A stretch of 64,000 bases of DNA from Micromonospora sp. RHAY321 (GTDB lineage: Bacteria; Actinomycetota; Actinomycetes; Mycobacteriales; Micromonosporaceae). The stretch spans positions 62,001 through 126,000 of the forward strand of contig NZ_JAMHIW010000017.1 in NCBI RefSeq assembly GCF_023896955.1, given 5' to 3'. The notes under the pieces were generated by a model, which saw only the letters and a program-made list of their open reading frames with translations, searched no databases and was not told the origin of the DNA. This document shows, piece after piece, positions 1 to 7,961 of this stretch. Within the stretch, counting starts at the first letter, position 1. Each line of letters opens with the position of its first letter. The position numbers and the translations under genes were made by a program.

Positions 1-1
1 C

Positions 2-619
2 GTACGCCTGCTGCCGGCGACCGACGACCGGCTGGAGACCCACGCTGTCGTGAGCGGGAGGAGTGAGCTTGCGAGCCCCGCACCCGCGAACAGCGCTGGC
101 ACCGTCGACGGCGGCGAGGGCCAGCGGGCGATCCACTTCCAGGAGTGGTGGGTGCGCCACCGGGCCGACATCCCCACCCACCGCTTCATCTTCGTCGGGG
201 CGGAGACGGCGAAGCCGGCCCCGGGCGTGCTGGACGCGATCGGCGCGGCGGACCTGGTGCTGATCGCGCCGAGCAACCCGGTGGTGAGCGTCGCGCCGGT
301 GCTGGCCGTGCCCGGCCTGCGTGAGGCCGTGGTCGACGGACCCGCCCCGGTGGTGGGCCTCTCGCCGATCATCGGCGGCGCACCGGTGCGCGGGATGGCC
401 GACCGCTGCCTCGCCGTGCTCGGTGTCGAGTGCAGCGCGGCCGGCGTGGGTCGGCTCTACGGTGGCCGGGCCGACGGCGGGCTGCTGAACGGCTGGCTCG
501 TCGACGAGGAGGACGCGGGCACTCTCGTGCCGGAGGTGACGGTCCGCGCGGTGCCGTTGCGGATGACCGACGAGGCGGCGACGGCGGCGATGGTCCGCGC
601 CGCGGTGGAGTTGACGTGA
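2..619 (+). CDS. cofD: 2-phospho-L-lactate transferase CofD/FbiA, 3' part
   Basis: This is the C-terminal ~205 residues of the cytosolic enzyme that joins a three-carbon phosphate unit to Fo in coenzyme F420 synthesis. The frame is open to the window edge, so the start lies upstream; the family is about 320-330 residues. Visible family stretches are IHFQEWWVRHR, AKPAPGVLDAI, LVLIAPSNPVVSV and GLSPIIGGAPVRGMAD. The stop overlaps the GTG start of cofE (GTGA), so the two are translationally coupled. The neighbouring cofE makes the assignment firm. Confidence 0.93.
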   Translation, partial: VRLLPATDDRLETHAVVSGRSELASPAPANSAGTVDGGEGQRAIHFQEWWVRHRADIPTHRFIFVGAETAKPAPGVLDAIGAADLVLIAPSNPVVSVAPVLAVPGLREAVVDGPAPVVGLSPIIGGAPVRGMADRCLAVLGVECSAAGVGRLYGGRADGGLLNGWLVDEEDAGTLVPEVTVRAVPLRMTDEAATAAMVRAAVELT

Positions 620-1704
620 GGCTGGAGATCCTGCCGGTGCTGGGCATCGGCCACGTGACCGAGGGCGACGACCTAGCGGCGCTGATCGCCAACGCGGCGC
701 CCTGGCTGCGCGACGGCGATGTGCTGGTGGTCACCAGCAAGATCGTGTCCAAGGCCGAAGGGCGGCTGGTCGACGTACCGGCGGACGGACCCGAGCGGCT
801 CACCGCCCGGGACGAGGTGCTGGCGGCGGAGACCGCCCGGGTGGTGGCCAGCCGGGGGCCGACCCGGATCGTGCAGACCCACCACGGTTTCGTGATGGCC
901 TCCGCCGGGATCGACGCGTCGAACGTGGACAAGACCCGGCTGGTGCTGCTGCCGGTGGACCCGGACGCCTCGGCCCGGGCACTGCGCGCCGCCCTTCAGG
1001 AGCGCTTCGACCTGGACGTCGCCGTGATCGTCAGCGACACCATGGGTCGGCCCTGGCGCAACGGGCTCACCGACGTGGCGCTCGGAGTGGCCGGGATGCC
1101 GGCCATCCGCGACCACCGGGGCGAGGTGGATCCGTACGGCAACGAGTTGCAGCTGACCCAGATGGCCGTGGTGGACGAGCTGGCCGGCGCCGGCGAGCTG
1201 ATCAAGGGCAAGTGCGACCAGGTCCCGGTCGCGGTGGTGCGGGGCTACCTCTCCGCCACCCGCCCGGACGACTCCGGCGGCGCCCGTGCGCTGGTCCGCG
1301 ATGCCGCACAGGACCTCTTCTCCCTCGGTACGGCCGAGGCGCGGGCCGCCGGGCTGGCCGACGCCGTCACCCTGGCCGACGCTCCCGGCCAGACCCCGGC
1401 CGATCTCGCCGCCGTCCGTCGGGCGATCGACGCGGTGGCCGGGGCGGTCGCCCCCGGCACGGTCTTCACCCTGGTCGAGGACGCGGAGGTACGCGCCGGT
1501 CTGATCGCCCAGGTGCCCGGCTGGCCGGGCGACGCCACCGCCCTGGTGCTCGGCTCGGCACCGGCCCCGGTCGACCCGATGGACCTGGTCCGCCTCGGTG
1601 CCGACCTGCACCGGCTGCGGATCGCCCTGACCGCCGAGGGCGTCGGGTCGGTCCTGCTCCCCCCGCCCGCCGGCAGCCCCGCCAGCGCCGCGCTCGCCCT
1701 GTAG
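616..1704 (+). CDS. cofE: F420-0:gamma-glutamyl ligase CofE/FbiB-like, short C-terminal domain
   Basis: The enzyme adds glutamate to F420-0 in the cytosol. It starts at GTG 616 inside the cofD stop and has 362 residues. The CofE domain covers about residues 1-232, with LPVLGIGHVTEGDDL, VVTSKIVSKAEGR, VIVSDTMGRPWRNG and IKGKCDQVPVAVVRG. Mycobacterial FbiB (about 448 aa) carries a ~200-residue FMN nitroreductase domain after this; here only ~130 residues follow. Their end (LHRLRIALTAEGVGSVLLPP) resembles the last part of such a domain, but most of the FMN-binding part is not visible. Whether the tail still reduces dehydro-F420-0 is doubtful. Confidence 0.9.
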   Translation: MRLEILPVLGIGHVTEGDDLAALIANAAPWLRDGDVLVVTSKIVSKAEGRLVDVPADGPERLTARDEVLAAETARVVASRGPTRIVQTHHGFVMASAGIDASNVDKTRLVLLPVDPDASARALRAALQERFDLDVAVIVSDTMGRPWRNGLTDVALGVAGMPAIRDHRGEVDPYGNELQLTQMAVVDELAGAGELIKGKCDQVPVAVVRGYLSATRPDDSGGARALVRDAAQDLFSLGTAEARAAGLADAVTLADAPGQTPADLAAVRRAIDAVAGAVAPGTVFTLVEDAEVRAGLIAQVPGWPGDATALVLGSAPAPVDPMDLVRLGADLHRLRIALTAEGVGSVLLPPPAGSPASAALAL

Positions 1705-1717
1705 GCGACCGGCCGGG

Positions 1718-2716
1718 TCAGGCGTCCAGCATGGCCCGGCCGAGCGGGGTCAACGTGTGCAGCACGGTGTTGCGGTCCCGGTGACTCACGAGCAGGCCGG
1801 CGTTGCGCAACACGGTGGCGTGCTGGCTGGCCGCCGCCGGTGAGATGTTGAGCCGGCGCGCCACCTCGCCGGTGGTGCAGCCGTCGTCGCTGGCCTGCAA
1901 CACCGCCGCCCTGGTGCGGCCGAGCAGCGCGGCGAGAGAGTCGCGGACGGCACCCGACACCGCCGGTGTGGTGCCGTCGGCCGGCACCAGCCCACCCAGC
2001 CGGTCCACCTGGTAGACGAGCACCGGTGGCAGCGCCGGGTCGAGCAGGGCGACCGGGGTGCCCGCGCAGAAGAACGACGGCACCAGCAGCAGCCCTCGAC
2101 CGTCCAGGTGCAGCTCGCGGCTGTGCGGGTAGTCCCGGACCTCCAGCACTCCACCGTCCCAGCGCATCGCCGGTCGGAGACTCGTCAGCAGTCCCTCCAC
2201 GCCGCCGTCGAGCAACGCCCGGGCACGGCGGGTCCGGTCGGCCTCCACCGCGGACTGGATCCGGGTCCAGTACGGGCTGATCGCCAGCGACTGGTACTGC
2301 TCCATCGACGCGGCGAGGTGACGCAGCGTCGACACGTCGCCCCGGGCCAGCGCGGCGGCCGAGGACGGCAGCGGGGTCTCGGCGGCCAGCACGGTCAGGT
2401 CCCGGTGCAGCAGTTCCGTGGGGGTGCTGCGGACGGCGTCCAGCCCGGCCTCGAAACCGTCCACGCTCGCGTACGGGGTGAGGAAGTCGGGGAAGTAGCC
2501 GCGCGGTGGGCTCAGCGCGAAGAGCAGCCGGAGCTGGTCGGAGGCGGCGTCCTGGCGCAGCTCCCGGGACACGGTGCGCCGCCAGTTCGACGTCAGCGGG
2601 TCGCGGTTGCCGCCCCGCAGGACGTGCAGGCTGAGGACCAACTCCCAGACCGGGTCCGCCGCCGGCGCCACCCGGGTCCGGAGGATGTCCTCGCCGGAAA
2701 AGTGGATCTTCAGCAT
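1718..2716 (-). CDS. ArsR-type winged-helix regulator with N-terminal DUF5937-like domain
   Basis: A 332-residue predicted DNA-binding protein. The last ~70 residues form a winged helix (TTGEVARRLNISPAAASQH, then LRNAGLLVSHRDRNTV with a wing). The first ~260 residues resemble the DUF5937 domain found with such HTHs, whose ligand is unknown. The ATG at 2716 has a GGGAG Shine-Dalgarno sequence 6 nt upstream; the frame runs further upstream without a good start. It converges on cofE, leaving 13 bp. A paralogue of the same layout lies at 61309-62292. The regulated genes cannot be told from the sequence. Confidence 0.8.
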   Translation of the reverse strand: MLKIHFSGEDILRTRVAPAADPVWELVLSLHVLRGGNRDPLTSNWRRTVSRELRQDAASDQLRLLFALSPPRGYFPDFLTPYASVDGFEAGLDAVRSTPTELLHRDLTVLAAETPLPSSAAALARGDVSTLRHLAASMEQYQSLAISPYWTRIQSAVEADRTRRARALLDGGVEGLLTSLRPAMRWDGGVLEVRDYPHSRELHLDGRGLLLVPSFFCAGTPVALLDPALPPVLVYQVDRLGGLVPADGTTPAVSGAVRDSLAALLGRTRAAVLQASDDGCTTGEVARRLNISPAAASQHATVLRNAGLLVSHRDRNTVLHTLTPLGRAMLDA

Positions 2717-2778
2717 GGAGGGCTCCCGTGTCTCCGGCAGAGGGATGCCGGGCGACCGTTCGACTCTACCTGGCCGGC

Positions 2779-2812
2779 ACTTATCTCCATCTTTAAGCCT
2801 GAGCTGAAAAAC
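2779..2812. promoter_or_regulatory. AT-rich patch upstream of the ArsR-type gene
   Basis: A short stretch containing TTATCTCCATCTTTAAG and GCTGAAAAACC stands out in otherwise GC-rich DNA, 63-96 bp upstream of the regulator start. On the minus strand TAGAGT lies between it and the gene (complement of 2763-2768). It may be a promoter or operator for the regulator. No clean palindrome is visible. Confidence 0.3.
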
Positions 2813-3005
2813 CTCGACGTCCCACGGGACGGTTCGGCATGCTTCCAGTGCCCAAGCACGGCGCCGGTGCGTCACGTACGCATCCGGTGCCGGGGCACCG
2901 GGGCCGGGGAGGACCGGTGATCGGGCGGCACCACGAGGGTCTGCGGCCCTTGCTCCGCAGAGGTGCCGTCCGGTCATCCCGTCGTCGCACCATGACGCTC
3001 CCCGC

Positions 3006-4064
3006 TCAACCGACCCAGAGCGCGACCCGGTGGTCCTCGTCGGTGACGTAGAAGACCCGCCCGTCCAGCTCGGCCAACCCCTCCACGTGATGGAACGGCG
3101 CCAGATCCGCGACCGGTTCCCCGGCGAGCAGGTGCCCGCCCGGGTCCGCGACGCCCGACTCGCCCGCCGCCAGCCGGAACCGGACGTGCCGCGAGGTGAC
3201 GTCACCCCCGCCCGGATGGTCGTCGAGCAGCACCGAGCCCTTGTCCAACGCGTCGATCGAGCCGATCACCGCGGCGTACCCGCCGTCGGCTGTCGGGGTG
3301 ATCGCCCGGAAGCCGGTCAGCTCACCCGACGGGGTCACCCCGGTCACCGCGTACGCCCGCAGCGCCCGCGGCCACGCCGGCTCCGCCGCGAACATGCCCG
3401 GCACGTCGGCCACCTCCACCAGGATCGGCTCACCGGCCACGGTGACCGGGAAGCGCAGCCCGAGCAGCACCGTGCCGGCCGGTGTGAAGGCCGCCGCCTC
3501 CACGTTCAGCGGCAGGTCGTCCGGGGTCAGCCGGCTCACCCAGCTCTTCGCCCGGGCGGTGCCACGGGCCAGGGTCTCCACGATGAACCGGTCCCGCACC
3601 CGCTCCCCCGGCGGCAACGGGGTCAGCGGCGCCACGGCCAGCGCGTCGTTCACCGCCCGGTGCAGCCGGAACCGGTTGCGCACCACGTGCACCGGCAGGA
3701 GCCCCGCCGCCGCGTCGTCCTCCCGGAACCGGGCCACGAAGGCACGCCGGGGGCGCAGCGGGCCGGCCTTCGAGCCAAAGTGGGAACCGAAGACGTACAC
3801 CCAGCCGTCGTGGTGGGCGAGCGCCTCACCATCCTCGGTCCGGCCGTTCTCCGCGCCCGCGTCGGCCGCGACGTGCCGGGCCGTCCACTCGCCGTCGTCC
3901 AACTCCAGCAGCAGGGCCAGGCAATGTTCCACCGGCCCCTCGTCCAGCACCGTCCAGAAACCCCGCCGGGCACCGTACGCGCGCAGCAACGCCGCCGACC
4001 GCACCGCCAACAGGTCGCTGGCCTCGTTGCCGCCCACCACGAATTCGACGAGTCGCAGGGTCAC
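3006..4064 (-). CDS. Conserved hypothetical protein, possible beta-propeller
   Basis: I do not recognise this 352-residue protein. It has no signal peptide or membrane segment. It has evenly spaced glycine-rich beta-like stretches, including HDGWVYVFGSHFGSK, GGYAAVIGSIDALDKG and LAELDGRVFYVTDEDHRVA, which suggest a repeated-blade fold; this is inference. The start is taken as GTG 4064 because a minus-strand TACGCT -10 ends 6 nt before it. It is divergent from the NUDIX gene across 39 bp. Confidence 0.65.
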   Translation of the reverse strand: MTLRLVEFVVGGNEASDLLAVRSAALLRAYGARRGFWTVLDEGPVEHCLALLLELDDGEWTARHVAADAGAENGRTEDGEALAHHDGWVYVFGSHFGSKAGPLRPRRAFVARFREDDAAAGLLPVHVVRNRFRLHRAVNDALAVAPLTPLPPGERVRDRFIVETLARGTARAKSWVSRLTPDDLPLNVEAAAFTPAGTVLLGLRFPVTVAGEPILVEVADVPGMFAAEPAWPRALRAYAVTGVTPSGELTGFRAITPTADGGYAAVIGSIDALDKGSVLLDDHPGGGDVTSRHVRFRLAAGESGVADPGGHLLAGEPVADLAPFHHVEGLAELDGRVFYVTDEDHRVALWVG

Positions 4065-4070
4065 CGCGCC

Positions 4071-4076
4071 AGCGTA
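4071..4076 (-). promoter_or_regulatory. -10 element of leaderless promoter (gene starting 4064)
   Basis: On the minus strand TACGCT is followed by 6 nt and then the GTG at 4064. That spacing places the transcript start at or next to the start codon. No Shine-Dalgarno sequence is present. Confidence 0.55.
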
Positions 4077-4091
4077 CGGATCGGGCGCTCG

Positions 4092-4097
4092 TACAGT
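4092..4097 (+). promoter_or_regulatory. -10 element of leaderless promoter (NUDIX gene)
   Basis: TACAGT is followed by GACGGG and then GTG 4104, the leaderless spacing. It lies 15 bp from the opposing -10 at 4071-4076. Confidence 0.55.
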
Positions 4098-4103
4098 GAC
4101 GGG

Positions 4104-4712
4104 GTGCCCGACACCGCGCTCACCGGACCCGCCGCCCACCCCGTCGACTACACGGAGCTGCACGCCGACGCCACCGCGCTGCTCGACGGCTGGCGACCCA
4201 CCAGCCCAGCCGCCGCCGAGGCCCGGGACCGGACCCTCGCGCTGCTCGCCGCCGGGCCGGTCGCGATGAGCCGCCCCCACCGCCCCGGCCACGTGACCGC
4301 CAGCGCGCTGGTGCTGGACCACACCGGCTCGCGGGTGCTCCTCTGCCTGCACGGCAAGTTCGGGCGCTGGGTGCAGCTCGGCGGGCACTGCGAGCCCACC
4401 GACCGCACCCTGGTCGGCGCGGCGCTGCGCGAGGCCACCGAGGAGTCCGGGATCGCCGGCCTGCGCATCGACCCGGTGCCGATCGACGTGGACATCCACC
4501 CGGTGGGCTGCCAGGGCGGCTCCCTGCACCACGATGTCCGGTTCGCCGTGCTCGCCCCGCCCGGCGCCGTGGAGCAGGTCAGCGACGAGGCCGAGGCGCT
4601 GGGCTGGTTCCCGCCGGACCGGCTGCCCGAGCCGCTGGCCGGCGGGACCGTGCAACTGGTCGCGCCGGCCCTCGCGGCCCTCAGACGTAGCCCTCTTCGC
4701 CCCGCTCCTTGA
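4104..4712 (+). CDS. NUDIX hydrolase
   Basis: A 202-residue cytosolic pyrophosphohydrolase of unknown substrate. The Nudix box is clear: GGHCEPTDRTLVGAALREA followed by TEESGI (GX5EX7REUXEEXGU), at about residues 94-116. About 60 residues precede the fold. The start GTG 4104 is set by the TACAGT -10 six nt upstream. Its last 32 bp overlap the 3' end of the mannose-1-phosphate guanylyltransferase gene on the other strand, so the two transcripts are antisense at their ends. Confidence 0.88.
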   Translation: MPDTALTGPAAHPVDYTELHADATALLDGWRPTSPAAAEARDRTLALLAAGPVAMSRPHRPGHVTASALVLDHTGSRVLLCLHGKFGRWVQLGGHCEPTDRTLVGAALREATEESGIAGLRIDPVPIDVDIHPVGCQGGSLHHDVRFAVLAPPGAVEQVSDEAEALGWFPPDRLPEPLAGGTVQLVAPALAALRRSPLRPAP

Positions 4713-5772
4713 GCTCGTCGACCAGGGCCTTGACGTCCTGGGCCCGGTCGCGCGGGCAGACCAGCACCGCGTCCGGGGTGTCCACCACGATCAGGTCACG
4801 CACCCCGAGAACGGCGACCAGTCGGCCGGACTGGGGCACCACCACCAGGTTGGCGGTGTCCCGCAGCAGCACACCCGGCTTGGCGCCGGCGCCGAGCACC
4901 ACGTTGCCCGCCTCGTCGGCCGGCAGCACCTCACCGAGGGTGTGGAAGTCGCCGACATCGTTCCAACCGAAGTCGCCCGGCACGGTCGCCACCCGACCGG
5001 CGGTGGCCGCGCCCTCCATCACCGCGTAGTCGACGGAGATCTTCGGCAGGGTCGGCCAGACCGTACCGAGCACGTCGTCCTGCTCCGGGGTGCCCCAGGC
5101 GGCGGCGATCGCGGTGACCCCCGCGTGCAGGGCCGGCTGCTGGCGGGCCAGTTCGGCGAGGAACACGTCCACCCGCCAGACGAACATGCTCGCGTTCCAC
5201 AGGTGCCGGCCGGAACGGACGTACGCCTCGGCGACCTCGGCGGCCGGCTTCTCCTTGAACTCCGCCACCGGACGCCACGGCGAGCCCTCGGTCGGGTCGC
5301 CGGTCTCCAGGTAGCCGTAGCCGGTCTCCGGGCGGGTCGGGGTGATCCCGACCGTCATCAACATGCCCTGCTCGGCCCCGCGGACCGCCTCCCGGACCGT
5401 CCGCACCCAGCTCTCCGCGTCGCCGATCAGGTGGTCGGCGGCGAAGCTGCCCATCACCGCCTCCCGGTCGCGCAGCGAGATCACCGCGGCGGCCAGCGCG
5501 ATCGCCGCGCAGGAGTCCCGGGGCGAGGGCTCGACCAGGATGTTCTCCTCCGGCAGCCCGGTGAGCTGACGGGCCACCGCCGCGACGTGCGCGGCACCCG
5601 TGACCACAAGGGTGCGATCCGGTGTGGCCAGCGGCGCGAGCCGTTCCACGGTCGCCTGGAGCAGCGAAGCGTTGGAACCGGTCAGCGGATGGAGGAACTT
5701 GGGGTGACCGGCGCGGGACAACGGCCACAACCTCGTGCCGCTGCCACCTGCCGGGATGACCGCATAGAGCAT
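4681..5772 (-). CDS. manC: Mannose-1-phosphate guanylyltransferase
   Basis: Makes GDP-mannose from mannose-1-phosphate and GTP in the cytosol, for mannosylated cell-envelope compounds. The nucleotidyltransferase signature GGSGTRLWPLSR is near the N-terminus and FKEKP, with the conserved lysine, is in the middle. At 363 residues it is the single-domain form without a phosphomannose isomerase half. ATG 5772 (MLYAVIPAGGSG) is preferred; GTG 5778 is a 2-codon longer alternative. The glycosyltransferase gene lies just upstream on the same strand, with a hairpin between them. Confidence 0.9.
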   Translation of the reverse strand: MLYAVIPAGGSGTRLWPLSRAGHPKFLHPLTGSNASLLQATVERLAPLATPDRTLVVTGAAHVAAVARQLTGLPEENILVEPSPRDSCAAIALAAAVISLRDREAVMGSFAADHLIGDAESWVRTVREAVRGAEQGMLMTVGITPTRPETGYGYLETGDPTEGSPWRPVAEFKEKPAAEVAEAYVRSGRHLWNASMFVWRVDVFLAELARQQPALHAGVTAIAAAWGTPEQDDVLGTVWPTLPKISVDYAVMEGAATAGRVATVPGDFGWNDVGDFHTLGEVLPADEAGNVVLGAGAKPGVLLRDTANLVVVPQSGRLVAVLGVRDLIVVDTPDAVLVCPRDRAQDVKALVDELKERGEEGYV

Positions 5773-5787
5773 CCGCACATCATGCCC

Positions 5788-5818
5788 GACGGACCCGGGC
5801 CGGGTGGGCGGGTCCGTC
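5788..5818 (-). terminator. Hairpin between glycosyltransferase and manC genes
   Basis: GACGGACCCG pairs perfectly with CGGGTCCGTC (10 bp, 11-nt loop). It follows the glycosyltransferase gene on the minus strand and precedes manC, so it could be a terminator or attenuator. No U tract follows. Confidence 0.5.
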
Positions 5819-5835
5819 GCCGGCCGCCCGGCCGG

Positions 5836-6981
5836 TCAGGAGCGGGCGCGACTCCAGGCGGCGATGTGGACCTCGGCGCTGGACTCCCAGGTGAACTCCT
5901 TGGCCCGGTCGAAACCGGCCTTCGCCAGCGACAACCGGCGCTGCTCGTCGTCCAGCAGGGCGGCCAGGTCGGTGCCGATCTGCTCCGCGTCCTCCGAGGT
6001 GTACGCGACCGCGTCGCCGCCCACCTCGGGCAGCGAGAGCCGGGGCGTGGTCAGCACCGGGGCGGCGCAGGCCATCGCCTCCAGGATCGGCAGCCCGAAC
6101 CCCTCGCCGTAGGAGGGGTAGGCCGCGACCAGGGCACCGCCGAGGAAGCCGGGCAGGTCGCCGTAGCGCAGGTAGCCGGGCCGCAGCAGTCGCAGGTGGG
6201 AGGGAACCTCCGCCACCGCGCGGTCGATGTCGTCGTCGTGCCCCTGCCCGCCGGCGATCACCAGCGCGGGCGGGTCGACCCGGTCGGCCACGGCCCGGGC
6301 CCAGCCACGGATCAGGTTCGGCACGTTCTTGCGGGGCTCCTTGGCCCCGAGGAAGGCCACGTAGCTGCTGTTGCCCAGACCCAACCGGGCGCGCACACGG
6401 GCCTTCTCCTCCTCGCTGGGCGCGTGGAAGGCGGCGTGGTCGACGCCGTGGTAGGCCACGTCGATCCGCGTCGGGTCGGCGTCGAGGAGTCGGATCAGCT
6501 CGTCCCGGGTGGCCTTGCTGGGCACGATCACCCGGTCGGCGCGGCGCAGCGAGGTCTTGATGGCGCTGCGGAAGAACGTCCGGCGGGACTTGTCGTAATG
6601 CTCCGGCTCGGTGAAGAACGTCGCGTCGTGCACGGTGACCGTCACCGGACACCCCGCCCGCAGCGGGCAGGTGTAGAACGGCGAGTGCAGCACGTGCGCG
6701 CCGACCTGCTGGGCGAGCAGCGGCAGCCCGGTCTGCTCCCAGGCGAGCCGCGCCGGGCGGTGCGCCACGGCGGCCGGGGCCGGGATGATCTCCGCGCCGG
6801 GCAGCATCCGGCTGTAACGCTCCAGGTCGGTGCGGAGGCTGACCACCGCCAGCTCCACCCCCGACCCGCACACCTTGCCGAGGGCGCCGAGCAGGCCATC
6901 GACGTATCGACCGACACCACCACGGTCGGCGGGGACACTCGTGGCGTCGATGAGCACGCGGGGCGGGCGACCGGCGGTCAC
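5836..6981 (-). CDS. Glycosyltransferase family 4 (GT-B fold)
   Basis: A 381-residue sugar transferase. The N-terminal half begins with a Rossmann-like strand and a Gly-rich loop (PRVLIDATSVPADRGGVGRY). The C-terminal half has the GT4 signature EGFGLPILEAMACAAPVL (EX7E), which binds the nucleotide-sugar phosphates. The start GTG 6981 has an AAGGAG Shine-Dalgarno sequence 7 nt upstream. Adjacent manC suggests a GDP-mannose donor; the acceptor is unknown. In mycobacteria this position is held by an envelope glycosyltransferase (from memory), so a cell-wall polymer role is likely. Confidence 0.87.
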   Translation of the reverse strand: MTAGRPPRVLIDATSVPADRGGVGRYVDGLLGALGKVCGSGVELAVVSLRTDLERYSRMLPGAEIIPAPAAVAHRPARLAWEQTGLPLLAQQVGAHVLHSPFYTCPLRAGCPVTVTVHDATFFTEPEHYDKSRRTFFRSAIKTSLRRADRVIVPSKATRDELIRLLDADPTRIDVAYHGVDHAAFHAPSEEEKARVRARLGLGNSSYVAFLGAKEPRKNVPNLIRGWARAVADRVDPPALVIAGGQGHDDDIDRAVAEVPSHLRLLRPGYLRYGDLPGFLGGALVAAYPSYGEGFGLPILEAMACAAPVLTTPRLSLPEVGGDAVAYTSEDAEQIGTDLAALLDDEQRRLSLAKAGFDRAKEFTWESSAEVHIAAWSRARS

Positions 6982-7121
6982 GGGGCGACTCCTTGCACTG
7001 GCGGGTCTGTGGGGAACAACACTCCGGGGGCCAAGCCTACGCCGGAGCACGGGGCCGACGCTGACTGCGACCCGACGGTACGCCGACTTGTCATCGTCTT
7101 CGAGTACGGGCCACAGGGGCG

Positions 7122-7127
7122 TATCGT
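7122..7127 (+). promoter_or_regulatory. -10 element of leaderless promoter (TIGR03089 gene)
   Basis: TATCGT ends 8 nt before ATG 7136; TTCGAG 17 nt upstream of it may serve as -35. There is no Shine-Dalgarno sequence before the ATG. Confidence 0.5.
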
Positions 7128-7135
7128 TCGCGCCG

Positions 7136-7825
7136 ATGGCCGACAACATTGCCCGGGTGTTCGCCGACGCGATCGCGACCGACCCGACCCGACCGTTGCT
7201 GACCTGGTACGACGATGCCAGCGGCGACCGCACAGAGCTTTCCGGCGCCACACTGGCGAACTGGGTGGCGAAGACCGCCAACCTCCTCGTCGACGAGGTC
7301 GGCCTCGCACCGGGCACCCCCGCCGGGGTGCTGCTGCCGGCGCACTGGCAGACCGCCGCGGTGCTGCTGGGCTGCTGGTCGGCCAAGCTGACCGTGATCG
7401 ACACGCCGGGCGAGGTGGACGTGCTCTTCGCCGCCGCCGACCGGATCGACGAGGCGCAGTCCTGGTCCGCCGACGAGCGGTACGCCCTCGGGCTGGCCCC
7501 GCTCGCCTTACCGCTACGGCAGGTGCCACCCGGGTTCGCCGACTACGTGGTCGAGGTGCGTCGGCACGGCGACCACTTCACCCCGCAGCCCGGGCCGGGT
7601 CCCGCCGATGCTCCCCTGCTGGCCCGCGCCGAGGCCCGCGCCGCCGAGCTGGGCATCGAGGCCGGCGCTCGCGTCCTCATCGACGCGGACCGGTACCCCG
7701 ACCCGGTGGACTGGCTGCTGGCCCCGCTGACCCGGGCCGCCACCGTGGTGCTCTGCGCCAACCTCGACCCGACCCGCCTGGCCACCCGCCGGACCACGGA
7801 AAAGGCCACTCACACCCTCCCGTGA
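7136..7825 (+). CDS. TIGR03089 family protein (short AMP-binding-like)
   Basis: A 229-residue cytosolic protein of the actinobacterial family TIGR03089. Its beginning (ARVFADAIATDPTRPLLTWYD) resembles the N-terminal part of acyl-CoA ligases. It lacks the SGTTGxPK ATP loop and the C-terminal lid, so it is not a working ligase by itself; function unknown. A rare TTA leucine codon is in frame at 7508-7510 (codon 125), so translation needs tRNA-Leu(UAA). The ATG is leaderless by its promoter. Its place after the F420 and mannose genes matches the mycobacterial order from memory. Confidence 0.82.
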   Translation: MADNIARVFADAIATDPTRPLLTWYDDASGDRTELSGATLANWVAKTANLLVDEVGLAPGTPAGVLLPAHWQTAAVLLGCWSAKLTVIDTPGEVDVLFAAADRIDEAQSWSADERYALGLAPLALPLRQVPPGFADYVVEVRRHGDHFTPQPGPGPADAPLLARAEARAAELGIEAGARVLIDADRYPDPVDWLLAPLTRAATVVLCANLDPTRLATRRTTEKATHTLP

Positions 7826-7832
7826 CGCACCC

Positions 7833-7907
7833 GCCGTGCCCCGGTTGGGCGCCGGGCGGCGTGGCGGGCCCGCGTGTCTGACCGCGGGGTCGCTACCGGG
7901 GCACGGC
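7833..7907. terminator. Long-loop hairpin between convergent genes
   Basis: GCCGTGCCCCGGT (7833-7845) and its exact complement (7895-7907) give a 13-bp stem around a 49-nt GC-rich loop. It lies just after the TIGR03089 stop and before the end of the opposing ligase gene. It is probably a bidirectional terminator, but the loop is unusually long. Confidence 0.5.
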
Positions 7908-7961
7908 CCGAGCGCACGCCGTGCGGGGTACGTGAGCGAGTGAGCCGCCACGCAGGAGCTC

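Noticed and set aside
4534..7881. 1115-residue open frame on the plus strand
   Set aside because: It runs antisense across the NUDIX end, manC and the glycosyltransferase gene with low-complexity composition; the opposite-strand genes have clear motifs.
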